Source: Caryophanales bacterium UBA6380 (GTDB taxonomy: Bacteria; Bacillota_I; Bacilli_A; RFN20; CAG-826). Taken from it: a DNA stretch of 64,000 bases. The position numbers and the translations under genes are program-made. Below the pieces are notes generated by a model. It saw nothing but the letters and a program-made list of their open reading frames with translations, was not told where the DNA came from and searched no databases. How positions within the stretch are numbered: position 1 is the first letter of the stretch; each line of letters opens with the position of its first letter. The stretch is taken from NCBI GenBank assembly GCA_002438785.1, contig DJQS01000013.1, forward strand, positions 1 to 64,000, written 5' to 3'. Of the stretch, positions 33,334 to 43,471 are shown in pieces.

Positions 33334-36021
33334 ATGAAAGAAAAAACTATCGATGGAAATTTGGAAGTTACAAAAAAAGAAGCTAGAAAATTGTTAAAAG
33401 AAAGCAATAATCATATTTCTAATAATGAAGTTGATTCGTTTGTCACCTTGAAGGACATTAATAAGATTTATCCTAATGGTGTTCAAGCTGTTTATAATTT
33501 TAATTTAGATATTGATAAACATGATTTTATTGTTTTAGTTGGTCCTAGTGGCTGCGGAAAATCTACTACTTTAAGAATGATTGCTGGACTTGAAGATATT
33601 AGTAGTGGTTATTTATATATTGATAAGATATTGTCTAATTATTTAGAAAGCAAAAATAGAGATATTTCTATGGTTTTCCAAAGTTACGCATTGTATCCAC
33701 AAATGACAGTTTATGATAATATAGCTTTTCCTTTAAAAATTAGAAAATATAGAAAAATAAAAAAAGATAAGTTAATCCTTAAAAATTCAAAGGTTATTGA
33801 TTTATTAAATAATAGATTTAATGATGTTAAAAATGCACTTGTTGGTGCTAAAAATATTCATGGCAAAAAAATTGATTCGATTAGATACATTGCTAGATAT
33901 TTAAAAACAGATACCAATTCAAGTAAATATTTATATCAACACGTTAATTTATTAATTGATGATTTAGATATTAATAGAAAAAATTTAATAAATGAAACCA
34001 TTGAAAAAATTAATAAGGAAAACATAAAGCTTAATGCAAATGGTGTAAAACTTAATGAAAATTTTGAAGTTGTTTCTGGTAGTTTAGAGTCACATGCTAT
34101 TGATGAATTATTAAGAACCAATAATGAAATTAAAAAGGTTATAAATAATCAATTTGATGAGCTATTAAAGACTTTTAATATAGCATATGATCCAAAATTG
34201 CATCAACATAAAAAGGTTGACTTTATATCTGAAAAATTAAAAATATCTACTAGATCTGCAGACTTTTTAAATAAAAATAGGATTGTTTTCATAAAGAATA
34301 ATAAAAAAGATATTGAGACTTTACTTATGAGATTAGATGAAGAATCATCTAAAGAGATAGAAAAAATTAAAAGTGAAGGCAAAACAATTAATGAAAAATT
34401 TGAAATAATAGAAAATAATTCTTCAATTAAGTCAGAAATTAAAAAAGATGAAATTCTTAAATTTAATACTAAATTTTTAAAATATTTAAAAAATGAAGTT
34501 GATGATACTGAATATAGTGACTACTTAGTAAATAAGCTTCATTATAAATTATTAACTAATGATGAAATTTCTAATAATATCAATAATATAATTAATAAAT
34601 TAAATAGTGAAATTGAAAATAGAAAAAATAAATTATCTCAAAAAGGTATTACCTTAAATGAATCTGACGAAATGTTAAAAAATGGAAGTCCGATTTATGT
34701 GAAGGAAAAATTAACTAAAGAAGAAATTAGAGAAAAAGTTTTTACTGCAGCTAATATATTAGACCTTGGTCCTTATTTAGATAGAAGACCTAAAGAACTT
34801 AGCGGTGGACAAATGCAAAGAGTCGCACTTGGTAGAGCAATTGTTAGAAATGCAAAATTATTCTTAATGGATGAACCATTATCAAACTTAGATGCTAAAC
34901 TTCGTGTTGTTATGAGAACTGAAATAGTTAGACTTCATGAAAAAATTGGTGCTACTACAATTTATGTTACTCATGATCAAACTGAAGCTATGACTATGGC
35001 AACAAAAATTGTTGTAATGTCAAAAGGTTGGATACAACAAATTGGCAAGCCACAGGAAGTTTATGATCATCCTTCTAATTTATTTGTTGCTACATTTATT
35101 GGTAGTCCAGCAATGAATATTTTAAAAGGCTTTTATAATAAAGGCACGATTACTTTTGAAAATGGTTTTAAAGTTAAACTTGATGAATCATTTATTAAAA
35201 AGCATGATGAATTCTATCAAAATAAAATTAATGAATGTGAGCGTATGTTACAAATTCTTGATAATACTGTTGAAGTCGAATCGTTAGAAATAGTAAATTA
35301 CATCTTAAATAATGATCTAAATGATCGTGAATCTATTTTAGAAAATCTTAAAATAATTGAAACTAAATTAGAAAATCTTAAGAAAGATAGTAAGAAAGTT
35401 TTATTTGATGCTTTAAATCAAGTAAAAGACTTTGTTAACGATAAAGAATCTAATGCTAATGAAATTAGACGTACATTAGTTATATTGAAGAATTTACTGT
35501 CTAATTACGAAACGATCGATCGTGGTGATATTTATAAGATTTATAGTGCTCATGAATACAAAAAAGAGGCTAAGTCTAGTAAAAAAGAAATTGAATACAA
35601 TGGTAGAAAACATGAATTTTTCTTTGACAAATTTATTAATAAACATAAAAAGAATAAAGCTTTAAAAGATTCATTAAAAGTTGATACTCAATCTTCTATT
35701 GACTTTATTAAAGAAAATTTAGCTAAATATAAAGAAGCTCTTAATAGTGAACACGAAGTTAAAATTGGCATAAGACCAGAGAATATTCATTTATCTAATG
35801 AATATAGTAAAGTGACCAAAAGTGATAATTTCACAGTTCACACTGATGTTATTGAATTGATGGGTAATGAATCATTAATTCATAGTTCATGGAATAATAT
35901 TGATTTAATAGCAAAGATTACTAGTGGAACATTAGTTAAAGCACATACTGATTATGATTTATCATTTAATGTAGCTAAAATGCATGTTTTTGATGTTGTG
36001 TCTGGTGAAACAATTAAATAA
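33334..36021 (+). CDS. MsmK/UgpC-type sugar ABC ATPase with two large insertions
   Basis: 895 residues against about 370 for the family. All ATPase motifs are intact: Walker A GPSGCGKST (70-78), Q-loop VFQSYALYPQ (114-123), signature LSGGQ (489-493), Walker B LFLMDEP (509-515), H-loop His547. Insert 1 (about 141-458, bases 33754-34707) sits in the helical subdomain between Q-loop and signature; it contains three divergent repeats of about 100 residues, each ending in a G-x-x-[LI]-N-E phrase (KLNENFEVVSGS, TINEKFEIIENNSS, TLNESDEMLKNGS). Insert 2 (about 615-805) interrupts the C-terminal TOBE region before GIRPENIHL. Both are Lys/Glu-rich and helical. SD AGGTGAT. Probably energises both importers in this window, as the second lacks an ATPase gene. 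Insertions also occur in mycoplasma UgpC-like proteins. Confidence 0.92.
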   Translation: MKEKTIDGNLEVTKKEARKLLKESNNHISNNEVDSFVTLKDINKIYPNGVQAVYNFNLDIDKHDFIVLVGPSGCGKSTTLRMIAGLEDISSGYLYIDKILSNYLESKNRDISMVFQSYALYPQMTVYDNIAFPLKIRKYRKIKKDKLILKNSKVIDLLNNRFNDVKNALVGAKNIHGKKIDSIRYIARYLKTDTNSSKYLYQHVNLLIDDLDINRKNLINETIEKINKENIKLNANGVKLNENFEVVSGSLESHAIDELLRTNNEIKKVINNQFDELLKTFNIAYDPKLHQHKKVDFISEKLKISTRSADFLNKNRIVFIKNNKKDIETLLMRLDEESSKEIEKIKSEGKTINEKFEIIENNSSIKSEIKKDEILKFNTKFLKYLKNEVDDTEYSDYLVNKLHYKLLTNDEISNNINNIINKLNSEIENRKNKLSQKGITLNESDEMLKNGSPIYVKEKLTKEEIREKVFTAANILDLGPYLDRRPKELSGGQMQRVALGRAIVRNAKLFLMDEPLSNLDAKLRVVMRTEIVRLHEKIGATTIYVTHDQTEAMTMATKIVVMSKGWIQQIGKPQEVYDHPSNLFVATFIGSPAMNILKGFYNKGTITFENGFKVKLDESFIKKHDEFYQNKINECERMLQILDNTVEVESLEIVNYILNNDLNDRESILENLKIIETKLENLKKDSKKVLFDALNQVKDFVNDKESNANEIRRTLVILKNLLSNYETIDRGDIYKIYSAHEYKKEAKSSKKEIEYNGRKHEFFFDKFINKHKKNKALKDSLKVDTQSSIDFIKENLAKYKEALNSEHEVKIGIRPENIHLSNEYSKVTKSDNFTVHTDVIELMGNESLIHSSWNNIDLIAKITSGTLVKAHTDYDLSFNVAKMHVFDVVSGETIK

Positions 36022-36026
36022 ATTTT

Positions 36027-38201
36027 ATGCGAGATTTAAAAGGATTTTATGATAAAAAACTAATTAATGAAAACATTGCAACTGCTAATACTGAAGGAGT
36101 TGCAGATCCTTTTATTTATCGTTTTTGTGGACTATATTATTTAATTTATACTGCACCTAAGGGATTAAAATGTTACGTAAGTAAAGATTTAATTCATTAT
36201 AATGAAGTAGATAATGGTATTAATCCTTTAGGATATATAGCAGTTAATGATAAATTAGTGCATACTTTTGCACCTGAACTAATTTATTGGGATGGCTATT
36301 TTTATATTGTTACTTCGATGTCTGGTAATGGACACTATATTCTTAGGAGTAACAATATTATTGGACCTTATGACTTTATAACTGACAATCTTGAAGAATT
36401 AATCGACGGAAGTTTTTATATTGATAATAAATTTAATAAATTTTTATTAAGAGCTAGTGAATCAGGAATTTGTAAAGATAAATTACTAGATGATTTTACT
36501 AATTTTCAAAAGAAAGATGATTTGATTGAATCTAAATATTATAAAGAAGCTAAAATGGGCGATTGGACAGAGGGGCCATATTTATTAAAAAGATATAATA
36601 TCAATTATTTAACTTTTACCGGGACGCATTTTTTAAGTGATGCATATCGAGTAAATTATGTTAGCGGAAAAGATGAAGATAATTTGAAATATCGTGAAAC
36701 TTTATTATTAAGCACTAAAAAAGATTTTTATGGCTTAGGGCATAGTGCAACTTTCTTAGCTCCAAATTTAGATTCTTATTTAATTACCTATCATGATATG
36801 AATGATAATCATCTTAGGACTATTAATATTTCTCGACTTCTTTTTAGCGGAGAAAAAATAATTATTAATGATTCTAAAAATATTCATTTTGATTTTGAAA
36901 GACCTAATATTGAAATATATGATCATAATGAACTTAAAAAAATTAATTCACTTTATTTTATAAATAATAAATATATAAATTATACTCTTGAAGTTGCAGG
37001 CATTTATTCTAATCAAGAAATTATCTTTAATTATGTAGATGATTTTAATTACTATTATTTAAAATTAGAATCTAATGGAATTTCATTTATTAAGAAAGTT
37101 AATGATAATGATAAATTAATTGAAAAAATAAAATTTAGTAAGACAATTAATTTAAATACTATTCACACATTAAGAATACAAACTTTTAATGGTAAATGGA
37201 TTATTTATTTCGATAATATTGAATTTTATTTAAATCATAAAATTAATTTAATTTATGCTCGAATTTATTTATTAAGTAATAATATTAAATATCTTGGATT
37301 ATCGAACTATTCTTTTGGCAATAGTGATAATAATGAAATTAAAATTGATAAAGTTCCTGCAACATTATTTGATATAAGTTCTAATGCTAAAGTATGTAAT
37401 TATAAAAATTATTTAAAATTAAATTATAAAGAAAACTATATTTATTATATTTATAAAAATGAAGAAGCTGATTATTATTTAGATATTAATGTTACTAATT
37501 TTACTTTAGATAATTCTATAAATCTAAGAATTAATGATAATGAAATTATTGAATTTAAAGTAAATAAAAAAGGTTTAATTAATTTAGATTCTATACACTT
37601 AAAAAAAGGGATAAATAAAATTGAAATATTTAATTCTTATGGATTAAATTTAGATTATATTTTTATTAATGATAAAGTAGAAAATATCTTAAATATTTCT
37701 ATGGACGTCTTTAATTCAAATAAAGTTTTTAAATTCGGAAAATGTTCTAATAACTACCAAGGTATTTATTTTGAAAATGATCGTAATGCCTTCATAATTG
37801 ATCATTTTTATAGTAATTATATATTAGAATCTGAAGTTTATTTAAGAGGAAATCAGAAAGATAATTCAAGATTTGCAGGATTATTTATTGAAAATAGATA
37901 TTATGGAAAAGAAAATAATTTTGAAAATGGTTTTAGTTTAGATGGTTATGCGCTCGTATCAAATAATAATTATGTGATGATTTTCTTGATGAATTTCGAT
38001 CATAGTGAATTACTTTTTAAAACTAAGATTTGTGATTTTAATTTAAAATTAAAAGTAATGAAGTGTGATAATAAATTAAAATTTTATGTTAATGATAATG
38101 AAATATATCAATGTTACTCTAATTCTATTCGAGGTAGAATTGGTCTTTATAATAATCATCAAAGTATATTGTTTAAAACATTTAAGATAAAGGAAGTTTA
38201 G
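36027..38201 (+). CDS. GH43 glycosidase with C-terminal beta-sandwich domains, cytoplasmic
   Basis: 724 residues without a signal peptide. The propeller carries VADPFIYR (base Asp27), HTFAPELIYWDGYFYIV, LIDGSFYID (central Asp) and WTEGPYLLKR (acid Glu182), with a GTHFLSDAYRVNYV phrase and GLGHSATFLAPN. From about 300 on come two or three jelly-roll modules. Domain order and motifs parallel the 41.0 kb lipoprotein closely (GPYLLKR, TGTH, GLGHS), so these are paralogues with opposite locations: this one cytoplasmic, the other secreted. The start follows the ATPase stop by five bases with no clear SD. Likely an arabinofuranosidase or xylosidase; specificity unproven. Confidence 0.85.
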   Translation: MRDLKGFYDKKLINENIATANTEGVADPFIYRFCGLYYLIYTAPKGLKCYVSKDLIHYNEVDNGINPLGYIAVNDKLVHTFAPELIYWDGYFYIVTSMSGNGHYILRSNNIIGPYDFITDNLEELIDGSFYIDNKFNKFLLRASESGICKDKLLDDFTNFQKKDDLIESKYYKEAKMGDWTEGPYLLKRYNINYLTFTGTHFLSDAYRVNYVSGKDEDNLKYRETLLLSTKKDFYGLGHSATFLAPNLDSYLITYHDMNDNHLRTINISRLLFSGEKIIINDSKNIHFDFERPNIEIYDHNELKKINSLYFINNKYINYTLEVAGIYSNQEIIFNYVDDFNYYYLKLESNGISFIKKVNDNDKLIEKIKFSKTINLNTIHTLRIQTFNGKWIIYFDNIEFYLNHKINLIYARIYLLSNNIKYLGLSNYSFGNSDNNEIKIDKVPATLFDISSNAKVCNYKNYLKLNYKENYIYYIYKNEEADYYLDINVTNFTLDNSINLRINDNEIIEFKVNKKGLINLDSIHLKKGINKIEIFNSYGLNLDYIFINDKVENILNISMDVFNSNKVFKFGKCSNNYQGIYFENDRNAFIIDHFYSNYILESEVYLRGNQKDNSRFAGLFIENRYYGKENNFENGFSLDGYALVSNNNYVMIFLMNFDHSELLFKTKICDFNLKLKVMKCDNKLKFYVNDNEIYQCYSNSIRGRIGLYNNHQSILFKTFKIKEV

Positions 38202-38202
38202 T

Positions 38203-39321
38203 ATGAAAAATAAAAAAGCATTAGGAACTATAATATTACTATCAGTGTGTTGTTTATTTTCTTGTAATAAAGAAAATCAAAATAATCATGAGCCATCTAT
38301 AAATTACTCAACTGAATATTATCAAAATGTCGTTTATCCTAAATATAAAAATGGAAAAAAATATAAGGATGAAGTAGCAGATCCTTCAGTTGTTAAAGGT
38401 GATGATGGATATTATTATTTATTTTCAACTGGAAATGGCGGCGGAAAATGTTTTAGAAGTAGTGATTTAGTTAATTGGTATATTTATAAAAATTCTGTTA
38501 TTAGTAGACCTACTTGGGGTGATGATAAAGGTGGCGCAACCCCATCAGTTTGGGCGCCTGATTGCATAAAGATAAAAGATAAATGGATTTATTATTATTC
38601 TTTAAGTGGTTGGGGCAATCCTATTGGAATAGGATATGCCATCTCAGATTCAATTAGTGGAGATTTTATTGATAAAGGTAAATTATTTACTTGTGAAGAA
38701 ATAGGCATTCAAAACGCAATCGATCCATGTATTTATATTGAAGATGATCATATTTATATGGCTGTTGGATCGTTTCAAGGTGTATGTATCTTTGAATTGA
38801 GCGATGATGGAATGTCTTTATTAAATGGTGCTGATTATCAAAAAAAGAATAAAACCTTAATTGCTGGTGAATTCGGAAACTGGAATGGTGCGACATATGA
38901 AGGCTCTTACATTATTAAAAAGGATGACTATTACTACTATTTTGGAAGCATGGGTACATGTTGTGTAGGAAAAAACAGTACATATAAAGTTGTAGTAGGT
39001 CGAAGTAAAAATATATTAGGCCCTTATATCGATGATAATAAGATGCCTTTAGCTGATACAACAGGGAAAGGAAAAATTGTTGTTTGGGCTGGAGGAAAGA
39101 TAACTGATTATGCTGGAACAGGTCATAATTCAATTATCAAAGATGATAAAGGCGATTATTGGATGTATTACCATTCTTATGTAAAAGATGATGACTTTAA
39201 CACCAGACACTTAATGATTGATAAACTCGTTTGGAATAATGACTGGCCAAGTGTTGAAGGAAATAAACCAAGTTACAATGAAGAAATTGAAGGACCAGCG
39301 ATTTTAGTTGAAGGAGATTGA
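38203..39321 (+). CDS. GH43 lipoprotein, endo-1,5-alpha-L-arabinanase-like
   Basis: 372 residues, lipobox LFSC (Cys21). Catalytic triad of GH43: Asp60 (VADPSV), Asp174 (NAIDPCIY) and Glu233 (TYEGSYI). The stretch GTCCVGKNSTYKVVVGRSK (251-269), followed by GPYID and TGHNSII, is characteristic of arabinan endo-1,5-alpha-L-arabinosidases, making this the best substrate clue in the cluster. It would cut arabinan chains at the cell surface and yield arabino-oligosaccharides for the importer. It starts one base after the preceding stop, and the end overlaps the SD region of the next gene. Confidence 0.88.
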   Translation: MKNKKALGTIILLSVCCLFSCNKENQNNHEPSINYSTEYYQNVVYPKYKNGKKYKDEVADPSVVKGDDGYYYLFSTGNGGGKCFRSSDLVNWYIYKNSVISRPTWGDDKGGATPSVWAPDCIKIKDKWIYYYSLSGWGNPIGIGYAISDSISGDFIDKGKLFTCEEIGIQNAIDPCIYIEDDHIYMAVGSFQGVCIFELSDDGMSLLNGADYQKKNKTLIAGEFGNWNGATYEGSYIIKKDDYYYYFGSMGTCCVGKNSTYKVVVGRSKNILGPYIDDNKMPLADTTGKGKIVVWAGGKITDYAGTGHNSIIKDDKGDYWMYYHSYVKDDDFNTRHLMIDKLVWNNDWPSVEGNKPSYNEEIEGPAILVEGD

Positions 39322-39325
39322 TGTT

Positions 39326-40993
39326 ATGAAGATTAGAAAATTATGTATTTTTTTAGGTTTAGGAGTGTTATTGATGGGTTGTAGTGGAAACGAAAATAAT
39401 ATTGATTTAAAAATAACGAGTGAAGATAAAGTTACACCAACTGATACAAATTTGGATTATGTAGATTATGGTGATAATAGTAATTTAAATTTTAAATACG
39501 ACACAACAAAATGGTATCGAAATGATTTAAAATTACATTTACCAGATCCATGTATATATGAAGAAGATGGTATTTATTATATATATGGAACTACAGATCG
39601 TACAGGTGCACAAACCATAGATTGTTATACTACAACGGATTTTACTAACTATAAAATTTATCAAGATGTTTTTAAGCCAAAAAGTAATGAGTGGGGTCAA
39701 TCATCTTTATTTGCTCCTGAAATTTATAAAATTAATGGTAAATATTATATGTATTTCTGCGCGAAAAACGGGAAAGATGGTGTAAATACTGGATTAATGG
39801 TTGCTACGTGTGATACACCAAATGGTAAATTTGAATTATATGTTGGAAATGATGCAGATGGGAATTTAGTTGATAGTACTAAAGGAGCTACAATTAGAGA
39901 TAAATTTAGACCAAACATTGGTATATTAGATCAAACTTTATTAATTGATGGTGATGATATTTATATGTATTATTCAATTTATGATTCTGGAATAATGCAA
40001 TATATTGTTGGCGTCAAGATGAAAGATCCAGTTACGCCGGATTGGGAAACTTATAAAATTTTACTTAGACCTGGCTCATTAACAGCTGATGATGAGTTTT
40101 CTAAAACATTAACTTGGGAATGCTATCAAAATTTCAAAGTTGCAGAAGGTCCTCAAGTTACCAAAACTCCAGAAGGAAAATATATGATGTCATATAGTGT
40201 TAATCATTATCCTGATGTTTATTATTCAGTTTGTTATGCTATGAGTGATACGCCATTAGGAACATATGTTAAACCATATGATAAAAATACTGATTGGTCT
40301 AATTTATTATTTGGTTATGCAGGCACTAAGGTTGGTACTGTTTATGAACAATGGCAAGGATTTATGGGTGGAACTGGACATCACTTTATCTTTAAAAGTG
40401 GTGATCAATATATGATTGCTTATCATGCTTTCGCTAATAGAATGAATATTGATGGTGGTAGAGCTGTCGCTATTGATTATCTATATTTTGATGAAAATGG
40501 CAATCCATATGTTCATGGACCATCTTATTCTATTCAACCATTGCCTGAAGCAATTAGTGGTTATAAAAATATTTCTTTAGATGCTACTATTGCTGGTGAA
40601 AATGTTAAAAATGTCGGTAGATTAAATGATAATTTTATTGTTGAACATTATCAATTAAAACAAGAGCAAAATAAGGAAGCATCGTTTGGCGCAGGCAAAT
40701 CTTTTATTAAACTTAAATTTGATAAGAGTTATGAAGTTGGTGGAATTGCAATTTATAATAGTGCCCAATATGAAAAAATTATTCAAAATATCTCATTCAT
40801 AAAATTAGGGAATGATAATAATATTATTGATGGTAAATTTTTAAAATCGTATATTAATCATCAAACTGAGTTTGTATTTCCAGATAGTGCATTCAATTTT
40901 ACTTTTGATAATGTAGAAACTGAAGAAATTGTTATTGGATTTGAAAGTGATGAAGAATTTCAATTAAATGAAATTGTTATATTAGGACAATAA
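39326..40993 (+). CDS. GH43 lipoprotein with C-terminal F5/8-type (CBM32-like) domain
   Basis: 555 residues from the ATG at 39326; the frame opens at 39308, but SD GAAGGAG and the signal peptide (MKIRKLCIFLG, then LLMGC) fix the inner start. Propeller motifs: HLPDPCIYEED (base), SSLFAPEIYK, LLIDGDDIYMYYS and KVAEGPQVTK (acid), then GGTGHHFIF. The last about 130 residues (KSFIKLKFDKSYEVGGIAIYN and so on to LNEIVILG) resemble a discoidin-like carbohydrate-binding domain. Surface exo- or endo-acting enzyme on arabinose- or xylose-containing glycans. It overlaps no neighbour and the next gene starts three bases after its stop. Confidence 0.85.
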   Translation: MKIRKLCIFLGLGVLLMGCSGNENNIDLKITSEDKVTPTDTNLDYVDYGDNSNLNFKYDTTKWYRNDLKLHLPDPCIYEEDGIYYIYGTTDRTGAQTIDCYTTTDFTNYKIYQDVFKPKSNEWGQSSLFAPEIYKINGKYYMYFCAKNGKDGVNTGLMVATCDTPNGKFELYVGNDADGNLVDSTKGATIRDKFRPNIGILDQTLLIDGDDIYMYYSIYDSGIMQYIVGVKMKDPVTPDWETYKILLRPGSLTADDEFSKTLTWECYQNFKVAEGPQVTKTPEGKYMMSYSVNHYPDVYYSVCYAMSDTPLGTYVKPYDKNTDWSNLLFGYAGTKVGTVYEQWQGFMGGTGHHFIFKSGDQYMIAYHAFANRMNIDGGRAVAIDYLYFDENGNPYVHGPSYSIQPLPEAISGYKNISLDATIAGENVKNVGRLNDNFIVEHYQLKQEQNKEASFGAGKSFIKLKFDKSYEVGGIAIYNSAQYEKIIQNISFIKLGNDNNIIDGKFLKSYINHQTEFVFPDSAFNFTFDNVETEEIVIGFESDEEFQLNEIVILGQ

Positions 40994-40996
40994 AAT

Positions 40997-43471
40997 ATGA
41001 AGAAGAAGTTGAGATTTGCAGGTTTATTATTAATTCCTGCCTGTTTATATAGTTGTAATAATAAAGTAGTAGATAATGACACTTATATTCCAAGTGATCC
41101 TAAATTAGTCGATGATTCTTATTTAACTAAATATGATGAAATTGGCGATATGCATGAAAACTCAATGGTTTTACCAAGTGTTGGAGGCGGAGAAGCTAAT
41201 CAAGCTGCCGATCCATTTGTTTATAGATATAATGGTTATTATTATTTAGTACCTACAACCACTGGTAAATTTATTAGAGGTTATAAATCTAAAGATTTGA
41301 TTCACTGGGAAAAAGTTAATAATAATGTACTTAGTAGCGGATATGTCTATGATGCTAGTAAAGATAGTAACCCAATTCCTTATGACACACCATTTGCTCC
41401 AGAAATTACTTATTATAATGGTAATTTTTATATTATTTGCTCACCTTCAGGTAAGGGACATTTTGTTTTAAAATCTAAATCTATTGATGGTCCATATAGT
41501 AATATTTCTGGTAATATTGAAAAATTTATTGATGGCTCATATTTTATTAACGATGATGGGCATATTTATTTATTTACTTGTGATAGTAATTTTTTAAAAA
41601 TGTACGAAGTTGATAAAGATTTTTATACTTTTGTTAAAATGAATGGTAATGAAGATGGGGTTTATTTAACTGAAGCTAATCTAGGTAAGTGGAATGAAGG
41701 GCCTTATTTATTAAAAAGAGATGGGAAATATTATTTAACTTATACTGGTACACATTATTTAAGCAGTAGTTATCGCGTTGATTATAATTTTGTTAATGAA
41801 GGTAGTGATATAACTAAACCAAGTTCTTACATTAATAAAGGAAATTTACTAATTTCTACTGAAGATGATTTTAGAGGTTTAGGGCACTCCTCGACTGTTT
41901 TAGGACCAGATTTAGATAGTTATTATATTGTCTATCATAATTTAGATAGTAGTGTGTCAAATCGCTATTTGAATGTTTCTAGATTAAGTTTTAATGGTTC
42001 AAGAATGGTTGCTGATTATGTTGGCAAAGAAAATAATATTTCACCTAAATTAGCTGATTACTCTTGCTATGATATTAGTGAATTGGAAGATAAAGATGAC
42101 TTTATGCTCTCTAATGAAAAAACTAAGGGCGATTTTACTGTTGAATTTAATTCGACTGGCTTTGGAAAAATGATTTTCTCTTATATTGATAAGAATAATT
42201 ATTCATATATAACTATTAATGATGATTTAGATATTGAATTAATTAAAGTTAAAGATAATAAGGAACATTCGATATATGTTTATGATGTACCTTTTGACAT
42301 CGATACAGAAGTAAATCATACTTTCAGAGTGAGTTATGCTAAAGGCGAAACCGATTTATATTTTGATAATATTGAAATTGGAAATGATATCATTAGTTAT
42401 TTTAAAGGTGGAAAAGTTGGATATTCTAGTGAGTTTACTGATTTAGGTTATTTAGGTTTTTCTAATGTTGGACAAGGAGAAAGTGATAAACTTTCATATA
42501 AACAAGATAAGATTTTAGCTAATTCTTATGATGATACATTATCATATTTAAGAAAAGGAAGTGGCTTAAATGAAGTTACTTCAACAAAAGATTATATTGA
42601 TACTTATAGCAATAATTTAATTATAAAGAATAAAAATGATCGTGCTACTTATAGAATCTATGCTAATAAAGATGATGATTATTATTTAGGTATTAGGATA
42701 AATAGTGATTCACTAAATAAGAAAATTGGTATTAGAGTTGATGATGATGAAATTTATGAAACTACTTTAAGTGGTGAGACGCCAATTATTTCTAATGGAG
42801 ATGTTTATTTAAATATTGGTCCTATTTATTTAACAAGTGGGCAACATAATTTATCAATTTATAATGTCGGAGATGAAATTACTTTTTCTTCAATAAATTT
42901 AATAAACAATATTAATAACGAAGATCTTGAAATTAAAACTAATTCGAAAATTAATAAAAATAAGTTAAGTATTATCGGCGATCCTGCTTATAATAATGAA
43001 TATATTACTTTAAGTGGTGATATGGGATGTGGCTTTACCTATAAGAATAATTTTATTAATAATTATGAAATTGAATATGAGTTTGATATAAATTCTTTTA
43101 ATAATGATTTAAGTTATTTAGGATTATTATTTAATACAGTCAATTTTACTCGTAATTATCCAGGAGACGCTGAAAAAGAAAATAATCCAAACATGTATGA
43201 TGGATATAAAATCGAAATTAAAAATAATAGTTTAGCTCTTAAATATAATAATTTTAATTACAATGAAGAAATAGATTTTGCTAAGATTAATTTAGTCGAT
43301 GGTAAAAATAAACTTAAGGTAAGTTTAATAGATAATGTTATTAAGGTTTCATTGAATAATAAAGAAATATTAAATTCACCTAATAATGTTGGTAGAGTTT
43401 TTGGTAATGTTGGCGCTATTATGTATAATGGAAGTGCTAATATTTATGATATAAAAACTACTGTTTTATGA
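40997..43471 (+). CDS. GH43 lipoprotein with C-terminal LamG-like modules
   Basis: 824 residues, lipobox CLYSC. The propeller has AADPFVYRYNGYYYLV (base Asp), PFAPEITYYNG, KFIDGSYFINDDG and WNEGPYLLKRDG (acid), then GTHYLSSSYRVDY and GLGHSSTVLGPD. C-terminal jelly-roll modules follow (TVEFNSTGFGKMIFSYID; then a module with EIEYEFDINSF). It is the secreted paralogue of the cytoplasmic 36.0 kb enzyme, with a longer insert before the WAPE-equivalent motif. TGA stop; the next gene starts inside it (ATGA overlap), so translation is coupled. Confidence 0.86.
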   Translation: MKKKLRFAGLLLIPACLYSCNNKVVDNDTYIPSDPKLVDDSYLTKYDEIGDMHENSMVLPSVGGGEANQAADPFVYRYNGYYYLVPTTTGKFIRGYKSKDLIHWEKVNNNVLSSGYVYDASKDSNPIPYDTPFAPEITYYNGNFYIICSPSGKGHFVLKSKSIDGPYSNISGNIEKFIDGSYFINDDGHIYLFTCDSNFLKMYEVDKDFYTFVKMNGNEDGVYLTEANLGKWNEGPYLLKRDGKYYLTYTGTHYLSSSYRVDYNFVNEGSDITKPSSYINKGNLLISTEDDFRGLGHSSTVLGPDLDSYYIVYHNLDSSVSNRYLNVSRLSFNGSRMVADYVGKENNISPKLADYSCYDISELEDKDDFMLSNEKTKGDFTVEFNSTGFGKMIFSYIDKNNYSYITINDDLDIELIKVKDNKEHSIYVYDVPFDIDTEVNHTFRVSYAKGETDLYFDNIEIGNDIISYFKGGKVGYSSEFTDLGYLGFSNVGQGESDKLSYKQDKILANSYDDTLSYLRKGSGLNEVTSTKDYIDTYSNNLIIKNKNDRATYRIYANKDDDYYLGIRINSDSLNKKIGIRVDDDEIYETTLSGETPIISNGDVYLNIGPIYLTSGQHNLSIYNVGDEITFSSINLINNINNEDLEIKTNSKINKNKLSIIGDPAYNNEYITLSGDMGCGFTYKNNFINNYEIEYEFDINSFNNDLSYLGLLFNTVNFTRNYPGDAEKENNPNMYDGYKIEIKNNSLALKYNNFNYNEEIDFAKINLVDGKNKLKVSLIDNVIKVSLNNKEILNSPNNVGRVFGNVGAIMYNGSANIYDIKTTVL

